Below are positions 8,859 to 17,692 of a stretch of 57,511 bases of DNA, in pieces. The notes under the pieces were generated by a model. It had not been told where the DNA came from. It did no database searches and was given only the letters and a program-made list of their open reading frames with translations. Each line of letters begins with the position of its first letter. The first letter of the stretch is position 1. Source of the stretch: Streptomyces hygroscopicus (GTDB lineage: Bacteria; Actinomycetota; Actinomycetes; Streptomycetales; Streptomycetaceae); NCBI RefSeq assembly GCF_026168105.1, contig NZ_LBMW01000047.1, positions 1-57,511 on the forward strand. Direction: 5' to 3'. A program made the translations under genes and the position numbers.

Positions 8859-9248
8859 TCAGACGCCGGGAACCCCCGGCCCTTCCATCAGGCCCTGCAC
8901 CTCGGTCCCCCGCGGTGTCAGCAGGAAGACGTTGCGGTCGACCCGGTGCATCCCGCTGGCGAGGCCGAAGACCACCCCGGTGCTGAAGTCCAGCACCCTC
9001 TTGGCGACGTCGGTCTCGGCGCCGGTGAGGTCGAGCAGCACGGGCACCCCCGCCATCAGTGTCTCGGCGACCTCACGGGCGTCCGCGAACACATTGATCC
9101 GCAGGACCACGAAACGGCGCCGCGCCTCGGTCGCGGCCTCGGGTATCGCCCGGTGACCGACCGCGGACGGCCAGGCGTCCCGGCCTCGCAACGGAACGAC
9201 CTGAGCGAGCCCTTCCCACTGTTCGTCGGTGACATCGTGGCCGTTCAC
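8859..9248 (-). CDS. SepF-like cell-division family protein
   Basis: A 129-residue protein with a compact SepF domain: RRFVVLRINVFADAREVAE, then VPVLLDLTGAETDVAKRVLDF and GVVFGLASGMHRV, the strand-helix pattern of SepF dimers. SepF tethers the FtsZ ring to the membrane in Gram-positives; streptomycetes carry several paralogues. This one lies away from the division cluster, so it is probably an accessory copy. The N terminus lacks an obvious amphipathic membrane helix. The GTG start at 9248 is chosen for a GGGGAGGG ribosome site five bases upstream; a longer frame reaches 9293. Confidence 0.8.
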   Translation of the reverse strand: MNGHDVTDEQWEGLAQVVPLRGRDAWPSAVGHRAIPEAATEARRRFVVLRINVFADAREVAETLMAGVPVLLDLTGAETDVAKRVLDFSTGVVFGLASGMHRVDRNVFLLTPRGTEVQGLMEGPGVPGV

Positions 9249-9437
9249 CGGCCCTCCCCGCGCTGGCTCGCACTTATTGTCTGCACCGGCCAATTCTTAC
9301 GCATGGTCACCCGTTCGGCCCAACAGCGACACGGACCGCGACCTCCCCGGCCCCCACTTCGTCCGGACCGCATCGCTCGCGTACCGCCCTCGCGCACCCC
9401 CTCCTCACACCGCCCGCACGTCCTCTGTGCAGTGCGT

Positions 9438-9476
9438 GTAACTACCCAAGATCAAGACGTGTGACATCGGCGTAAC
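9438..9476 (+). promoter_or_regulatory. possible GlnR-type box upstream of the nitrate reductase
   Basis: Four five-base blocks read GTAAC-6-AGATC-7-GTGAC-6-GTAAC, ending 23 bases before the nitrate reductase ATG. The actinobacterial GlnR operator is gTnAc-n6-GaAAc repeated. The right half (GTGAC-n6-GTAAC) fits well; the left half is weak and the middle spacer is one base long. Nitrogen control of nasA by GlnR is known in Streptomyces. The assignment here is inference. Confidence 0.4.
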
Positions 9477-9499
9477 GGACCCTTCGTACGGTCGTCGGC

Positions 9500-12400
9500 A
9501 TGACCACGGGCCTCGGAACGCAGCACATACGGACCGTCTGCTCGTACTGCGGCGTCGGCTGCGGGATCGTGCTCGATGTCACGACCGGACCCGACGGCCG
9601 CCGCCGTGTCCTGAAGGCGTCCGGCGACAAGGAGCACCCGGCCAACCGCGGCCGGCTCTGCACCAAGGGGGCGACCACCGCGGACATGCTCGCCGCTCCC
9701 GGGCGGCTGACCACGGCCCTGGTCCGTGAGGACCGGGGCGAGGAGCCGGTGCCCGCGCCCGTCGACGCGGCCGTCCGCGAGGCGGCGCGACGGCTGCGTG
9801 CGATCGTGGACGAGCACGGCCCGGACGCCGTCGCGTTCTATGTGTCGGGGCAGCTGAGCCTGGAGGCGCAGTACCTGGCGAACAAGCTGGCCAAAGGCTT
9901 CGTACGGACCAATCAGATCGAGTCCAACTCACGACTGTGCATGGCGAGCGCGGGCGCCGGTTACAAGCTGTCGCTGGGGGCCGACGGGCCGCCCGGGTCG
10001 TACGACGACCTGGACCTGGCGGACGTCTTCCTGGTCATCGGCTCGAACATGGCCGACTGCCATCCGATCCTCTTCCTGCGGCTGCTGGACCGGGTCAAGG
10101 CGGGTGCCCGGCTGATCGTCGTCGATCCGCGGCGCACCGCGACCGCGGCGAAGGCCGACCTGTTCCTGCAGGTCCGGCCCGGGACCGATCTCGCCCTGCT
10201 CAACGGACTGCTGCACCTGCTGTACGAGAACGGGCACACGGACGCCGACTTCATCGCCCGGCACACCGAGGGCTGGGAGACGATGCCCGCCTTCCTGGCC
10301 GACTACCCGCCCGCGGAGGTGGCCCGGATCACCGGTCTCGCCGAGGACGACATCCGGGAAGCGGCGCGGCTCATCGGCGAGGCGAAGGAGTGGACGAGCT
10401 GCTGGACCATGGGGCTCAACCAGTCCACGCACGGCACCTGGAACACCAACGCGCTCGTCAATCTGCATCTGGCGACCGGAGCCATCTGCCGCCCGGGCAG
10501 CGGGCCGTTCTCGCTCACGGGGCAGCCCAACGCCATGGGCGGGCGCGAGATGGGCTACATGGGGCCCGGGCTGCCGGGTCAGCGATCCGTGCTCGTCGAC
10601 GAGGAGCGGGCGTTCGCCGAGGAGCTGTGGGGGCTGGCGCCCGGGACGATACGGGCGGACGGGGTCGGGCGCGGCACGGTGGAGATGTTCCGGAGGATGG
10701 CGGACGGGCACATCAAGGCGTGCTGGATCATGTGCACCAATCCCGTCGCCTCGGTGGCGAACCGGAAGACCGTCATCGAGGGCCTGGAGGCGGCCGAGTT
10801 CGTCCTCACCCAGGACGTGTTCACCGAGACGGAGACCAACGCGTACGCCGATGTCGTCCTGCCCGGCGCGCTGTGGGCGGAGGCGGAGGGCGTCCTCGTC
10901 AACAGCGAGCGAGGGCTCACCCTCGCCCGGCCCGCGCTGGACCCGCCGGGCGAGGCGATGGCCGACTGGCGGCTGATCGCGGCCGTCGCGCGGGAGATGG
11001 GGTATGCGGAGGGGTTCTCGTACGACAGCGCGGAGGAGGTCTTCGAGGAGATCAGGCGGGCGTGGAACCCGAAGACCGGCTGGGATCTGCGGGGTGTGAC
11101 GTACGAGCGGCTGCGGACGGGGCCCGTGCAGTGGCCGGCCGCGCGGGAGGACGGTCCGGCGCGCAATCCGATCCGGTACGTCGACGCGGGCTCGTCCGCG
11201 GGGCCCCCGGGAGGGCCGTCGTTCCCCACCCCGAGCGGCCGTGCGGTGTTCCATGCACGCCCCCATCTTCCGCCCGCCGAGCTGCCGGACGACGACTTCC
11301 CGTTCCTCCTCAACACCGGGCGGCTGCCGCACCAGTGGCACACGCTGACGAAGACGGGAAAGGTCGCCAAGCTCAACAGGCTCGATCCGGGGCCGTTCGT
11401 GGAGGTGCACCCCGAGGACGCCGCCGCGCTCGGCGTCGCGGACGGCGACCGGGTCGAGGTCGCCTCGCGGCGCGGACGGGCCGTGCTGCCCGCGGTGGTG
11501 ACGGACCGAGTGCGGCCGGGGTGCTGTTTCGCGCCGTTCCACTGGAACGACCTGTTCGGGGAGTATCTGAGCGTCAACGCGGTGACCAGCGACGCGGTCG
11601 ACCCGGTGTCCTTCCAGCCGGAGTTCAAGGCGTGCGCGGTGGCGCTGGCGAAGGTGGCGGAGCCCGCGCCCGTGGCCGGGAGCACCGTGGCGGCCGAGGC
11701 GCCCCTCGCAGCCGTCGCGCCGGGATCCCCGACGCCGGCCGGCGACCCCTTCGGTCTCGCCCCCGCCCCGCCCCCGGTGCTGTCCGCCCAGGAGCGCCAG
11801 TATCTGGCCGGATTCCTCGCGGGTCTCGGCTCGGGCGCCCCGGGCGTGCCCGTGCTGCCGCCGGACGCCCCCTTCAGCACGGAGCACGCCCTGTGGGTCA
11901 ACGGCGTCCTCGCCGGCATGTACTCCAGGACCGGGGGCGCGCCGCCCGAGCGGTCCGGCCGGGAGGTCGTCGTGCTGTGGGCCTCGCAGACGGGCAACGC
12001 GGAGGACTTCGCGACGGCGGTAGCGCAGCGGCTCACCGCGACCGGTCACCGCGCCACCCTGGTCGGCATGGACGAGGTCGACGTCCGTGAACTTCCGCGC
12101 GGCGCCGATCTGCTGCTGATCACCAGTACGTTCGGCGACGGCGACGCCCCGGACAACGGCTCCGGCTTCTGGAGCGACCTGTCCGGCCAGGGGGCGCCCC
12201 GGCTGGACGGCGTGCGCTATGCCGTGCTGGCCTTGGGCGACTCCTCGTACGACGACTTCTGCGGGCACGGGCGTCGGCTGGACGCACGGCTGCACGAGCT
12301 GGGCGGGGTGCGTCTGGCGCCGCGCACGGACTGCGAACCCGACTACGAGCCGTCGGCGGGCGCCTGGCTCGACCACGTCCTCACCACGCTCGGCGGCGCC

Positions 12401-13549
12401 CAGGCACCGTCCCCGGCGGCGCCCGGGAGCGGGAAACCGGGACCGACGGCCACCCGCCTCACCGGCAACCGGCTGCTCAGCCTGCCCGGCGCGGGCAAGG
12501 AGGTGCGCCGGTTCACCTTCGACACGAGCGGGACGGGCCTCGTGTACGAAGCCGGGGACGCGCTCGGGGTGCTCCCGGTCAACTCCGCGGCCCCGGTGGA
12601 GGAGTGGCTGCAGGTGACGGGAATCGACCGCGCCGCCCCCGTCGAGGTCAGGGGCCTCGGCGAAGTCCCCTTCGGCGAGGCTCTGCTCCGGCACCTCGAC
12701 ATCACCCGGATCACCCCGGACCTCCTGCGCTTCGTCGCGGAACGTACCCGGGACGACCGCGAGCTGCGTCAACTGCTGCGGCCGGACAACAAGGACGGGC
12801 TGGCACGCTGGTGCTGGGGACGGCAGGCCGTCGACGTGGCGGCCGAGCATTCCGTGCGGGCTTCGGCCGCGGAGTGGGCCGGGGTGCTCAAGCGGCTTCA
12901 GCCGCGCCTGTACTCGATCTCCTCGAGTCCGCTCGTCGACCCGCACGGGGTGTCGCTGACGGTGTCCGTGGTGCGGTACGAGGGTCCCCGCGGGCAAGCG
13001 CGGGCAGGGGTCTGCGGCAGCTTCCTCGCCGACGCGGAACCGGACACGCCCGTACCGGTCCATGTGCAGCGCTCCCCGAACTTCCGTCCGCCGGCGGACG
13101 GAACGACGCCGATGGTGATGGTCGGCCCCGGCACCGGTGTCGCGCCGTTCATCGGCTTCCTCCAGGAACGCCGCGAACTGGGGCACAGGGCCCCGAACTG
13201 GCTGTTCTTCGGCGAACAGCACCGCGCCACCGACTTCTACTACGAGGAGGAGCTGACGGCGCTGCGCCAGGAGGGTGTCCTCACCCGGCTGGACACCGCC
13301 TTCTCCCGCGACCAGCGGGCCAAGGTCTATGTCCAGGACCGGATGCGCGAGCACGGCCCGGAACTGTGGCACTGGCTGCAGGACGGCGCCCGGCTGTACG
13401 TCTGCGGGGACGCCTCCCGCATGGCCAAGGACGTCGACCGGGCACTGCGGGACGTCGCGGCCCTGCACGGCGGCCTGAGCGAGGCGGAGGCGACCGCGTA
13501 TGTGAAGCAGCTGGCGGCGGAGAAGCGATACGTGCGTGACGTCTACTAG
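9500..13549 (+). CDS. nasA: assimilatory nitrate reductase fused to flavodoxin/FAD/NAD(P)H reductase
   Basis: A 1349-residue one-chain enzyme reducing nitrate to nitrite. Residues 1-685 are a Mo-bisMGD oxidoreductase of the NasA type: the [4Fe-4S] cysteines are C14, C17, C21 and C54 (CSYCGVGC then RLCTKG), and the cofactor-binding C-terminal barrel lies around 590-680. An Ala/Pro linker (about 690-815) leads to a flavodoxin domain (ASQTGNAEDF near 827) and a CysJ-like FAD/NAD(P)H-binding reductase (RLYSISSSP near 1136, MVGPGTGVAPF near 1210, YVCGD near the end). The whole electron path from NAD(P)H to Mo is therefore in one polypeptide, probably cytosolic (no Tat signal). No nitrite reductase or nitrate transporter is adjacent. 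The nearby modABC cluster supplies molybdate. Confidence 0.92.
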   Translation: MTTGLGTQHIRTVCSYCGVGCGIVLDVTTGPDGRRRVLKASGDKEHPANRGRLCTKGATTADMLAAPGRLTTALVREDRGEEPVPAPVDAAVREAARRLRAIVDEHGPDAVAFYVSGQLSLEAQYLANKLAKGFVRTNQIESNSRLCMASAGAGYKLSLGADGPPGSYDDLDLADVFLVIGSNMADCHPILFLRLLDRVKAGARLIVVDPRRTATAAKADLFLQVRPGTDLALLNGLLHLLYENGHTDADFIARHTEGWETMPAFLADYPPAEVARITGLAEDDIREAARLIGEAKEWTSCWTMGLNQSTHGTWNTNALVNLHLATGAICRPGSGPFSLTGQPNAMGGREMGYMGPGLPGQRSVLVDEERAFAEELWGLAPGTIRADGVGRGTVEMFRRMADGHIKACWIMCTNPVASVANRKTVIEGLEAAEFVLTQDVFTETETNAYADVVLPGALWAEAEGVLVNSERGLTLARPALDPPGEAMADWRLIAAVAREMGYAEGFSYDSAEEVFEEIRRAWNPKTGWDLRGVTYERLRTGPVQWPAAREDGPARNPIRYVDAGSSAGPPGGPSFPTPSGRAVFHARPHLPPAELPDDDFPFLLNTGRLPHQWHTLTKTGKVAKLNRLDPGPFVEVHPEDAAALGVADGDRVEVASRRGRAVLPAVVTDRVRPGCCFAPFHWNDLFGEYLSVNAVTSDAVDPVSFQPEFKACAVALAKVAEPAPVAGSTVAAEAPLAAVAPGSPTPAGDPFGLAPAPPPVLSAQERQYLAGFLAGLGSGAPGVPVLPPDAPFSTEHALWVNGVLAGMYSRTGGAPPERSGREVVVLWASQTGNAEDFATAVAQRLTATGHRATLVGMDEVDVRELPRGADLLLITSTFGDGDAPDNGSGFWSDLSGQGAPRLDGVRYAVLALGDSSYDDFCGHGRRLDARLHELGGVRLAPRTDCEPDYEPSAGAWLDHVLTTLGGAQAPSPAAPGSGKPGPTATRLTGNRLLSLPGAGKEVRRFTFDTSGTGLVYEAGDALGVLPVNSAAPVEEWLQVTGIDRAAPVEVRGLGEVPFGEALLRHLDITRITPDLLRFVAERTRDDRELRQLLRPDNKDGLARWCWGRQAVDVAAEHSVRASAAEWAGVLKRLQPRLYSISSSPLVDPHGVSLTVSVVRYEGPRGQARAGVCGSFLADAEPDTPVPVHVQRSPNFRPPADGTTPMVMVGPGTGVAPFIGFLQERRELGHRAPNWLFFGEQHRATDFYYEEELTALRQEGVLTRLDTAFSRDQRAKVYVQDRMREHGPELWHWLQDGARLYVCGDASRMAKDVDRALRDVAALHGGLSEAEATAYVKQLAAEKRYVRDVY

Positions 13550-13662
13550 GCGCGCCCGCCTGTCACCAGGGCGTGCCCGCGTGCACGCCCACCGGCGCCT
13601 CCCGTACACCCGGCCCTAACCTCTCGCGCACCGGAACCTTCCCTTCCAGGGGGCGGCCGTTC

Positions 13663-15408
13663 ATGCTGCCCAGCTACGTTCCGCTGGTGCAGTTGGCAGA
13701 AGTGAGGCAGTCGACAAGCGGCCGATGGGCGCGCCAGGTCCCGGCGCGGGGCGAGCCGGAGCAGGTCCCCGCACAGTGGCATCGCATCGTGACGCTGCTC
13801 GCGGACATCAGTCTGTTCATCGGCACACGCTCGGTGTGGTCCATCGCCGCCAGCAGCCGGCTGACGATCGCCGCGATCATCTCCGTCTGCTACGCGTCGA
13901 TCCTGGTCACCGGGGTGCTCACACTGGTGGTGCGGCGCAGCCGCTCGCTGGCCCGCCTGGATCTGGTCGTGCTGGTCACGGCGGTCACGCTCGTGTACTG
14001 CGCGGTCGCTGTCGCCCACGATTTCAACGACGAGTCGATCCTCACCACGCAGGCCGCCCACCAGTTGCTCGACGGCCGCCCGATGTACGGGCAGCCGTGG
14101 CCCTGGCTGTTCGGCGGAAACATCCCGTACACGGCGACGGTGACCGGCGGCTACGACTTCACCTACGGCTACCCGCCGCTGCTCGCGATACTGACGGCGC
14201 CGCTGCTGTGGCTCGGCCACACCGCGCTGCCTACCACGCTGGTCACCACGACTGCGCTCGCCGCGGGCACGGTCGCCATGTGGAGGATGCTGCCCGTGCC
14301 GTGGCGCTCGGCGGCCACCATGGTGTGCCTGGGCTTCGGCATGATCCCGGCCTACGCCCGCCTCGGCTATCCGGCGGTCGTCGCGCTGGCCTTCCTCATC
14401 CCCGTGGTGATGCGCTGGACGCGCATGGGCACGGGGGGACGGGCCGACTGGGCGCGGGCCGCCTGTCTGGGCGCGGCCTGTGCCAGCCAGCAGCTGCCCT
14501 GGTTCCTGACGCCGTTCCTGCTCGCCGGGGTGTACGCCCTGCGGCGAGGGGAGGTGGGGGCGCGGGGGGCCGCGGTCGCCGTGGGGCGGATCGCCGGCAC
14601 AGCCGCCGGCACCTGGCTGCTCATCAACGCGTACTTCGTCGTCACCGAGCCGCGCACCTGGATCGCCGGTATCGCGCTGCCGCTCACCCAGGGGGCGGTG
14701 ATCCACGGCCAGGGCCTGGTCGACATCTCGCTCTACTTCACCGACGGAAGCGACCGCCTGTCCTGGTACTCGCACGCGAGCATGCTCCTCGCGGCGGGCC
14801 TGCTGGCGGTGTTCGTGTTCTTCGTACGCCGACTGGGCCCGGCCGCGACGGTGCTGCCCTGGTGCGCGTTCTTCCTCGCCACCCGCTCGCAGGACGGCTA
14901 CTACCTGCTGATGACCCCGCTGTGGGTGGCGGCCGCCGTCACCGTGCCGCCGAGTGCGTTCGCCAACGCCTGGCAGCCCCGTCTGCTGCACGGGCGGCGC
15001 ACGGCCCGTACGGTGCTGGCCGCGGCCCTGCTGGCCCCGTCACTGGCGGCCGCGGCCGTGGCGGCGACCGGTGGGCCGCCGCTGCACATGCAGGCCGTCG
15101 GCGCCTCCCGGACAGCGACGACCCTCAACACGCTCACGGTCCGCGTGAGCAACCCGGGCGACTCGCCCCTCGAACCGCACTTCACGGTGACCACCGGTCA
15201 GGGCATGGGCCTTTACTGGACGATCCTCGGCGGTCCCGCGTCCGTCCCCGGCCACGCGACGGCCACCTACCGGCTCCAGCCGCCGGGCGGCCACTGGGAC
15301 CTGCCCAGGAAGGGCGCCCGCATCCGGCTGCGCGCCTTCACGCCGTCGCCGGTGACGCTGTCGAGCCAGGACATCCGTCTGCCGCGCGAGAACGATCGAG
15401 CGCGGTGA
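13663..15408 (+). CDS. polytopic membrane protein, GT-C/GT87-like
   Basis: A 581-residue integral membrane protein with roughly ten or more hydrophobic segments. After the second or third helix lies an aspartate-bearing loop (AVAHDFNDES) and then an aromatic loop (GYDFTYGYPPLLAIL), the layout of polyprenol-sugar-dependent GT-C mannosyltransferases (GT87-like). A soluble beta-rich domain of about 110 residues closes the protein. It is probably a cell-envelope glycosyltransferase using a lipid-linked sugar, but donor and acceptor cannot be read. The ATG at 13663 follows a CAGGGGG ribosome site. The ORF is complete, and there is no operon partner downstream, only remnants. Confidence 0.65.
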   Translation: MLPSYVPLVQLAEVRQSTSGRWARQVPARGEPEQVPAQWHRIVTLLADISLFIGTRSVWSIAASSRLTIAAIISVCYASILVTGVLTLVVRRSRSLARLDLVVLVTAVTLVYCAVAVAHDFNDESILTTQAAHQLLDGRPMYGQPWPWLFGGNIPYTATVTGGYDFTYGYPPLLAILTAPLLWLGHTALPTTLVTTTALAAGTVAMWRMLPVPWRSAATMVCLGFGMIPAYARLGYPAVVALAFLIPVVMRWTRMGTGGRADWARAACLGAACASQQLPWFLTPFLLAGVYALRRGEVGARGAAVAVGRIAGTAAGTWLLINAYFVVTEPRTWIAGIALPLTQGAVIHGQGLVDISLYFTDGSDRLSWYSHASMLLAAGLLAVFVFFVRRLGPAATVLPWCAFFLATRSQDGYYLLMTPLWVAAAVTVPPSAFANAWQPRLLHGRRTARTVLAAALLAPSLAAAAVAATGGPPLHMQAVGASRTATTLNTLTVRVSNPGDSPLEPHFTVTTGQGMGLYWTILGGPASVPGHATATYRLQPPGGHWDLPRKGARIRLRAFTPSPVTLSSQDIRLPRENDRAR

Positions 15409-15415
15409 CGGCTCG

Positions 15416-15596
15416 TCACGTCACCTGGTTCGGCACCTCCAGGACCACCGGGTCGATCACCCGGTAGCGCACGCTCCGCCCCTTCCCTCTCGCCCGTGAC
15501 CACCTCGGCCGTCCGCTACAGCCGCAGCGCCTGCGAGACGGCCGGGGCGTTCATGCCGGTCGCCACCGCGAGATCGGAGACGGCGAGTGGTCCGGA
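15416..15596 (-). pseudogene. ArsR/SmtB-family metal regulator remnant
   Basis: Read on the minus strand from about 15594, the frame gives SGPLAVSDLAVATGMNAP, an ArsR winged-helix recognition region, continues SQALRL and then hits an amber stop at 15516-15518. After a frameshift the typical ArsR tail follows (SVRYRVIDPVVLEVPNQVT, stop at 15416). The start, the first helices and the metal-site N terminus are missing. The sequence type resembles nickel/cobalt sensors of the NmtR/CmtR group. The 5' break coincides with the break in the nickel-transporter remnant on the other strand. Confidence 0.6.
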
Positions 15597-15737
15597 CCGG
15601 TGCAGGGCTTCGACCTGGACAACGTGGGCTTCATCATCGTCGGGCTGTTCGTGGTCGTATGGGCCGCCGCCCTCGCGTACCGGCGGCCGGCCAAGGTCGA
15701 GGAGCGTTGGGCTCCCCGTCCCGCCGAGGGGAGTTGA
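15573..15737 (+). pseudogene. C-terminal remnant of a NiCoT (HoxN/NixA) nickel/cobalt transporter
   Basis: About 55 codons read EIGDGEWSGPVQGFDLDN, then a hydrophobic helix (FIIVGLFVVVWAAALAY) and a charged tail with VEERW, stop at 15735-15737. This is the characteristic last membrane helix and tail of NiCoT permeases. Everything before the last helix is missing and no plausible start lies upstream. Together with the ArsR remnant it looks like a divergent regulator/transporter pair that lost both 5' halves in a single deletion near 15590. Confidence 0.6.
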
Positions 15738-15757
15738 CCCGGCGGGACGGGATCAGA

Positions 15758-16519
15758 TCACTCGGAGGCGGACGTACCGGTACGGCCGCGGGCGATCACG
15801 AAGCCCGCGGCCCCCAGACCCAGAGCGCCGGCGACCAGGCCGGCGATGCCGAGCCCGCGGGCGGTGGAGTCACTGCCGGCCGAGGCCTTCGCCGAGGAGT
15901 CCGTCGAGGACGAGCCGCTCGGCTTGTCCGCGGCTCCGGAGGGGGCCGCCGCCGAACCGCCGCCCTCCGCCGTGCCCTTGGCGGTCAGCCGGACGACGGG
16001 GGCCGGGTTCTGCGGCTCGGCTCCGCCCTGCTTGGACTCCTCGATCCAGCGGACGACGTTGCCGTCGGAGTAGGTCTGCAGCGCCTTGAAGGTCAACTGG
16101 TCGGTGTCGTCGGGGAGCTGGCCGAAGGCGACGTCGAAGTCCTCGTACTGGCCGTGACGGATACGGCCGCCGGTCCAGGTGATCTCGGAGACCGCGTCGG
16201 TGATGGTGCCGTCGTCGGTCTTGATCGGGGTCTTGAGCTTGGTGGTGGTCACCTGCGCGTCCCAGCCGTCCCGCGGGGAGACAAGGACGCCCAGGACCGG
16301 GTGGTCGGTGGGCAGGAAGACCTGCACCTTGGTGGTGGCGGCGGTGTCCTCCTCGTTGGGGACCCGGAAGGTCAGCACCCCGTCCGTGGCGCCCTTGGCG
16401 TAACTCTCCGGATGGACGGTGACGTGTGCGAAGGCCGTACCCGCCGCGGTGAGGACACCGACGGCGGTGAGGGCGACGAGGGTGCCTGCGCGGCGCAGGG
16501 TGGAAGGCATCGGGGACAT
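15758..16519 (-). CDS. YcnI-family copper-binding lipid-anchored/membrane protein
   Basis: A 253-residue exported protein. A signal peptide (about 1-31) ends AGTAFA before mature HVTVHPESY, placing the conserved copper-ligand histidine at the new N terminus as in YcnI. The DUF1775 domain follows (to about residue 180), then a Ser/Ala/Gly-rich linker and a C-terminal membrane helix with a basic tail. YcnI domains bind copper and act in copper supply or resistance at the cell surface. The ATG at 16519 is the better start (GGAG upstream); another ATG is at 16510. The membrane gene 41 bases upstream is probably co-transcribed. Confidence 0.85.
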   Translation of the reverse strand: MSPMPSTLRRAGTLVALTAVGVLTAAGTAFAHVTVHPESYAKGATDGVLTFRVPNEEDTAATTKVQVFLPTDHPVLGVLVSPRDGWDAQVTTTKLKTPIKTDDGTITDAVSEITWTGGRIRHGQYEDFDVAFGQLPDDTDQLTFKALQTYSDGNVVRWIEESKQGGAEPQNPAPVVRLTAKGTAEGGGSAAAPSGAADKPSGSSSTDSSAKASAGSDSTARGLGIAGLVAGALGLGAAGFVIARGRTGTSASE

Positions 16520-16560
16520 GACTGGGGAAGCTCCGTACTCGTGCTCGATATTCGGGGGGT

Positions 16561-17184
16561 TCAGTTCGTGTACGAGACGAGCCGGGGCGGTCCGCGCCGG
16601 GACAGGGCGTGCCGGAGCAGCGCCTGCCGCAGGGGGCGGCGCCGGGGAGCGTCCGGGCGCGGGGGCCTGTTGTACGCGGGCAACGGCGCCGTGTGCCACC
16701 AGGCGGCGAGGCCCGGGACGAAGGCGACCGCCTTGCGCAGCAGCGACCACAGGGAAGCCTCGCCGCGCCGCAGGCACCAGGAGGCGAGCAGGGCGGCGGC
16801 CAGGTGCACGGCGATGGCGTGGGAGGTCATCGCGTGCGGCTGGGAAGCCATGTGCATGCCGGGCGGCATCCCCGGCATGTGCATCGGCATGTCTGGCGGC
16901 CCGGCCGCGTCGAAGGCGAGATGGAGCCCGCCCTGCACGACGAGCATCGCGACGGATATGCCGGCGAGCGAGCGTTCACGCCCCGCGAGCACCGTGCCGG
17001 CGGCGAACACGGGCAGGAATCCGGCCGCGTCCACCCACACCGGTGGAACGGCGCCCGTGGCCAGTTCGTGTCCGCCGACGGCGAGCAGCACGCACACGGC
17101 GGCGAACGCAGCCGCGCGCGCACCCCGAACCGTCCAGGACACACCCATGGGGTGGAATCCTGCCATGCACGCGCGATCCGCCAT
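16561..17184 (-). CDS. membrane protein with Met/His-rich loop, YcnI partner
   Basis: A 207-residue protein with about five hydrophobic helices. Between two helices lies a striking loop of repeated Met-Pro-His units (MPMHMPGMPPGMHM, then HAMTSHAIAVH), typical of copper(I)-coordinating extracellular loops. The C terminus is basic and disordered. It sits directly upstream of the YcnI gene on the same strand, 41 bases away. Family unknown to me; copper handling is inferred from the loop and the neighbour. The start at 17184 is tentative; Met codons at 17166 and 17148 are alternatives. Confidence 0.6.
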   Translation of the reverse strand: MADRACMAGFHPMGVSWTVRGARAAAFAAVCVLLAVGGHELATGAVPPVWVDAAGFLPVFAAGTVLAGRERSLAGISVAMLVVQGGLHLAFDAAGPPDMPMHMPGMPPGMHMASQPHAMTSHAIAVHLAAALLASWCLRRGEASLWSLLRKAVAFVPGLAAWWHTAPLPAYNRPPRPDAPRRRPLRQALLRHALSRRGPPRLVSYTN

Positions 17185-17265
17185 GTCGGTTTCCGCAGAC
17201 CCGGCGCGCGGCGGCCCTCCGGGGCGCGTTCGGCGGTGCCGGAACGGACGCCTATCGTGGCGCAC

Positions 17266-17664
17266 ATGCAGTCCTACACAATCGGCCAGGCCGCCCGGCT
17301 GCTGGGGGTGAGTCCGGACACCGCGCGACGGTGGGCGGACGCGGGCCGGGTGGCGACCCGGCGCGACGAGAGCGGGCGGCGGGTCATCGACGGCAAGGAC
17401 CTGGCCGCGTTCTCGGTGGAACTGGCCCGCGGCGGCACCGGCGAGGAGGACGTCCCCTCGTACACCTCGGCCCGCAACGCGTTCCCGGGAATCGTCACCG
17501 CCGTGAAGCTCGGTGACGTGGCCGCCCAGGTGGAGATCCAGGCGGGTCCGCATCGTCTGGTCTCCCTGCTGACCCGGGAGGCCGTGGAGGAGCTGGGCCT
17601 GGAGGTCGGGATGGAGGCCACCGCCCGCGTGAAGTCGACGAACGTCCATATCGACCGGACTTGA
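17266..17664 (+). CDS. HTH-TOBE molybdenum-responsive protein (molbindin with MerR-like HTH)
   Basis: A 132-residue protein. Residues 1-55 are a MerR/excisionase-like helix-turn-helix (YTIGQAARLLGVSPDTARRW). Residues 65-130 are a Mop/TOBE oxyanion-binding domain (SARNAFPGIVTAVKLGDVA ... ATARVKSTNVHI). In this family the TOBE domain binds molybdate or tungstate. The domain order (HTH then one TOBE) makes it a compact substitute for ModE, probably controlling the modABC genes about 0.7 kb downstream. It is divergent from the copper genes, with only 80 bases between. Confidence 0.85.
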   Translation: MQSYTIGQAARLLGVSPDTARRWADAGRVATRRDESGRRVIDGKDLAAFSVELARGGTGEEDVPSYTSARNAFPGIVTAVKLGDVAAQVEIQAGPHRLVSLLTREAVEELGLEVGMEATARVKSTNVHIDRT

Positions 17665-17692
17665 ACGGGCGGCGGCCCCGACGGCCGGGCGT

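Noticed and set aside
9929..13609. Very long open frame on the minus strand opposite the nitrate reductase.
   Set aside because: It is the antisense shadow of a GC-rich gene; its product is low in hydrophobic order and has no recognisable motif.
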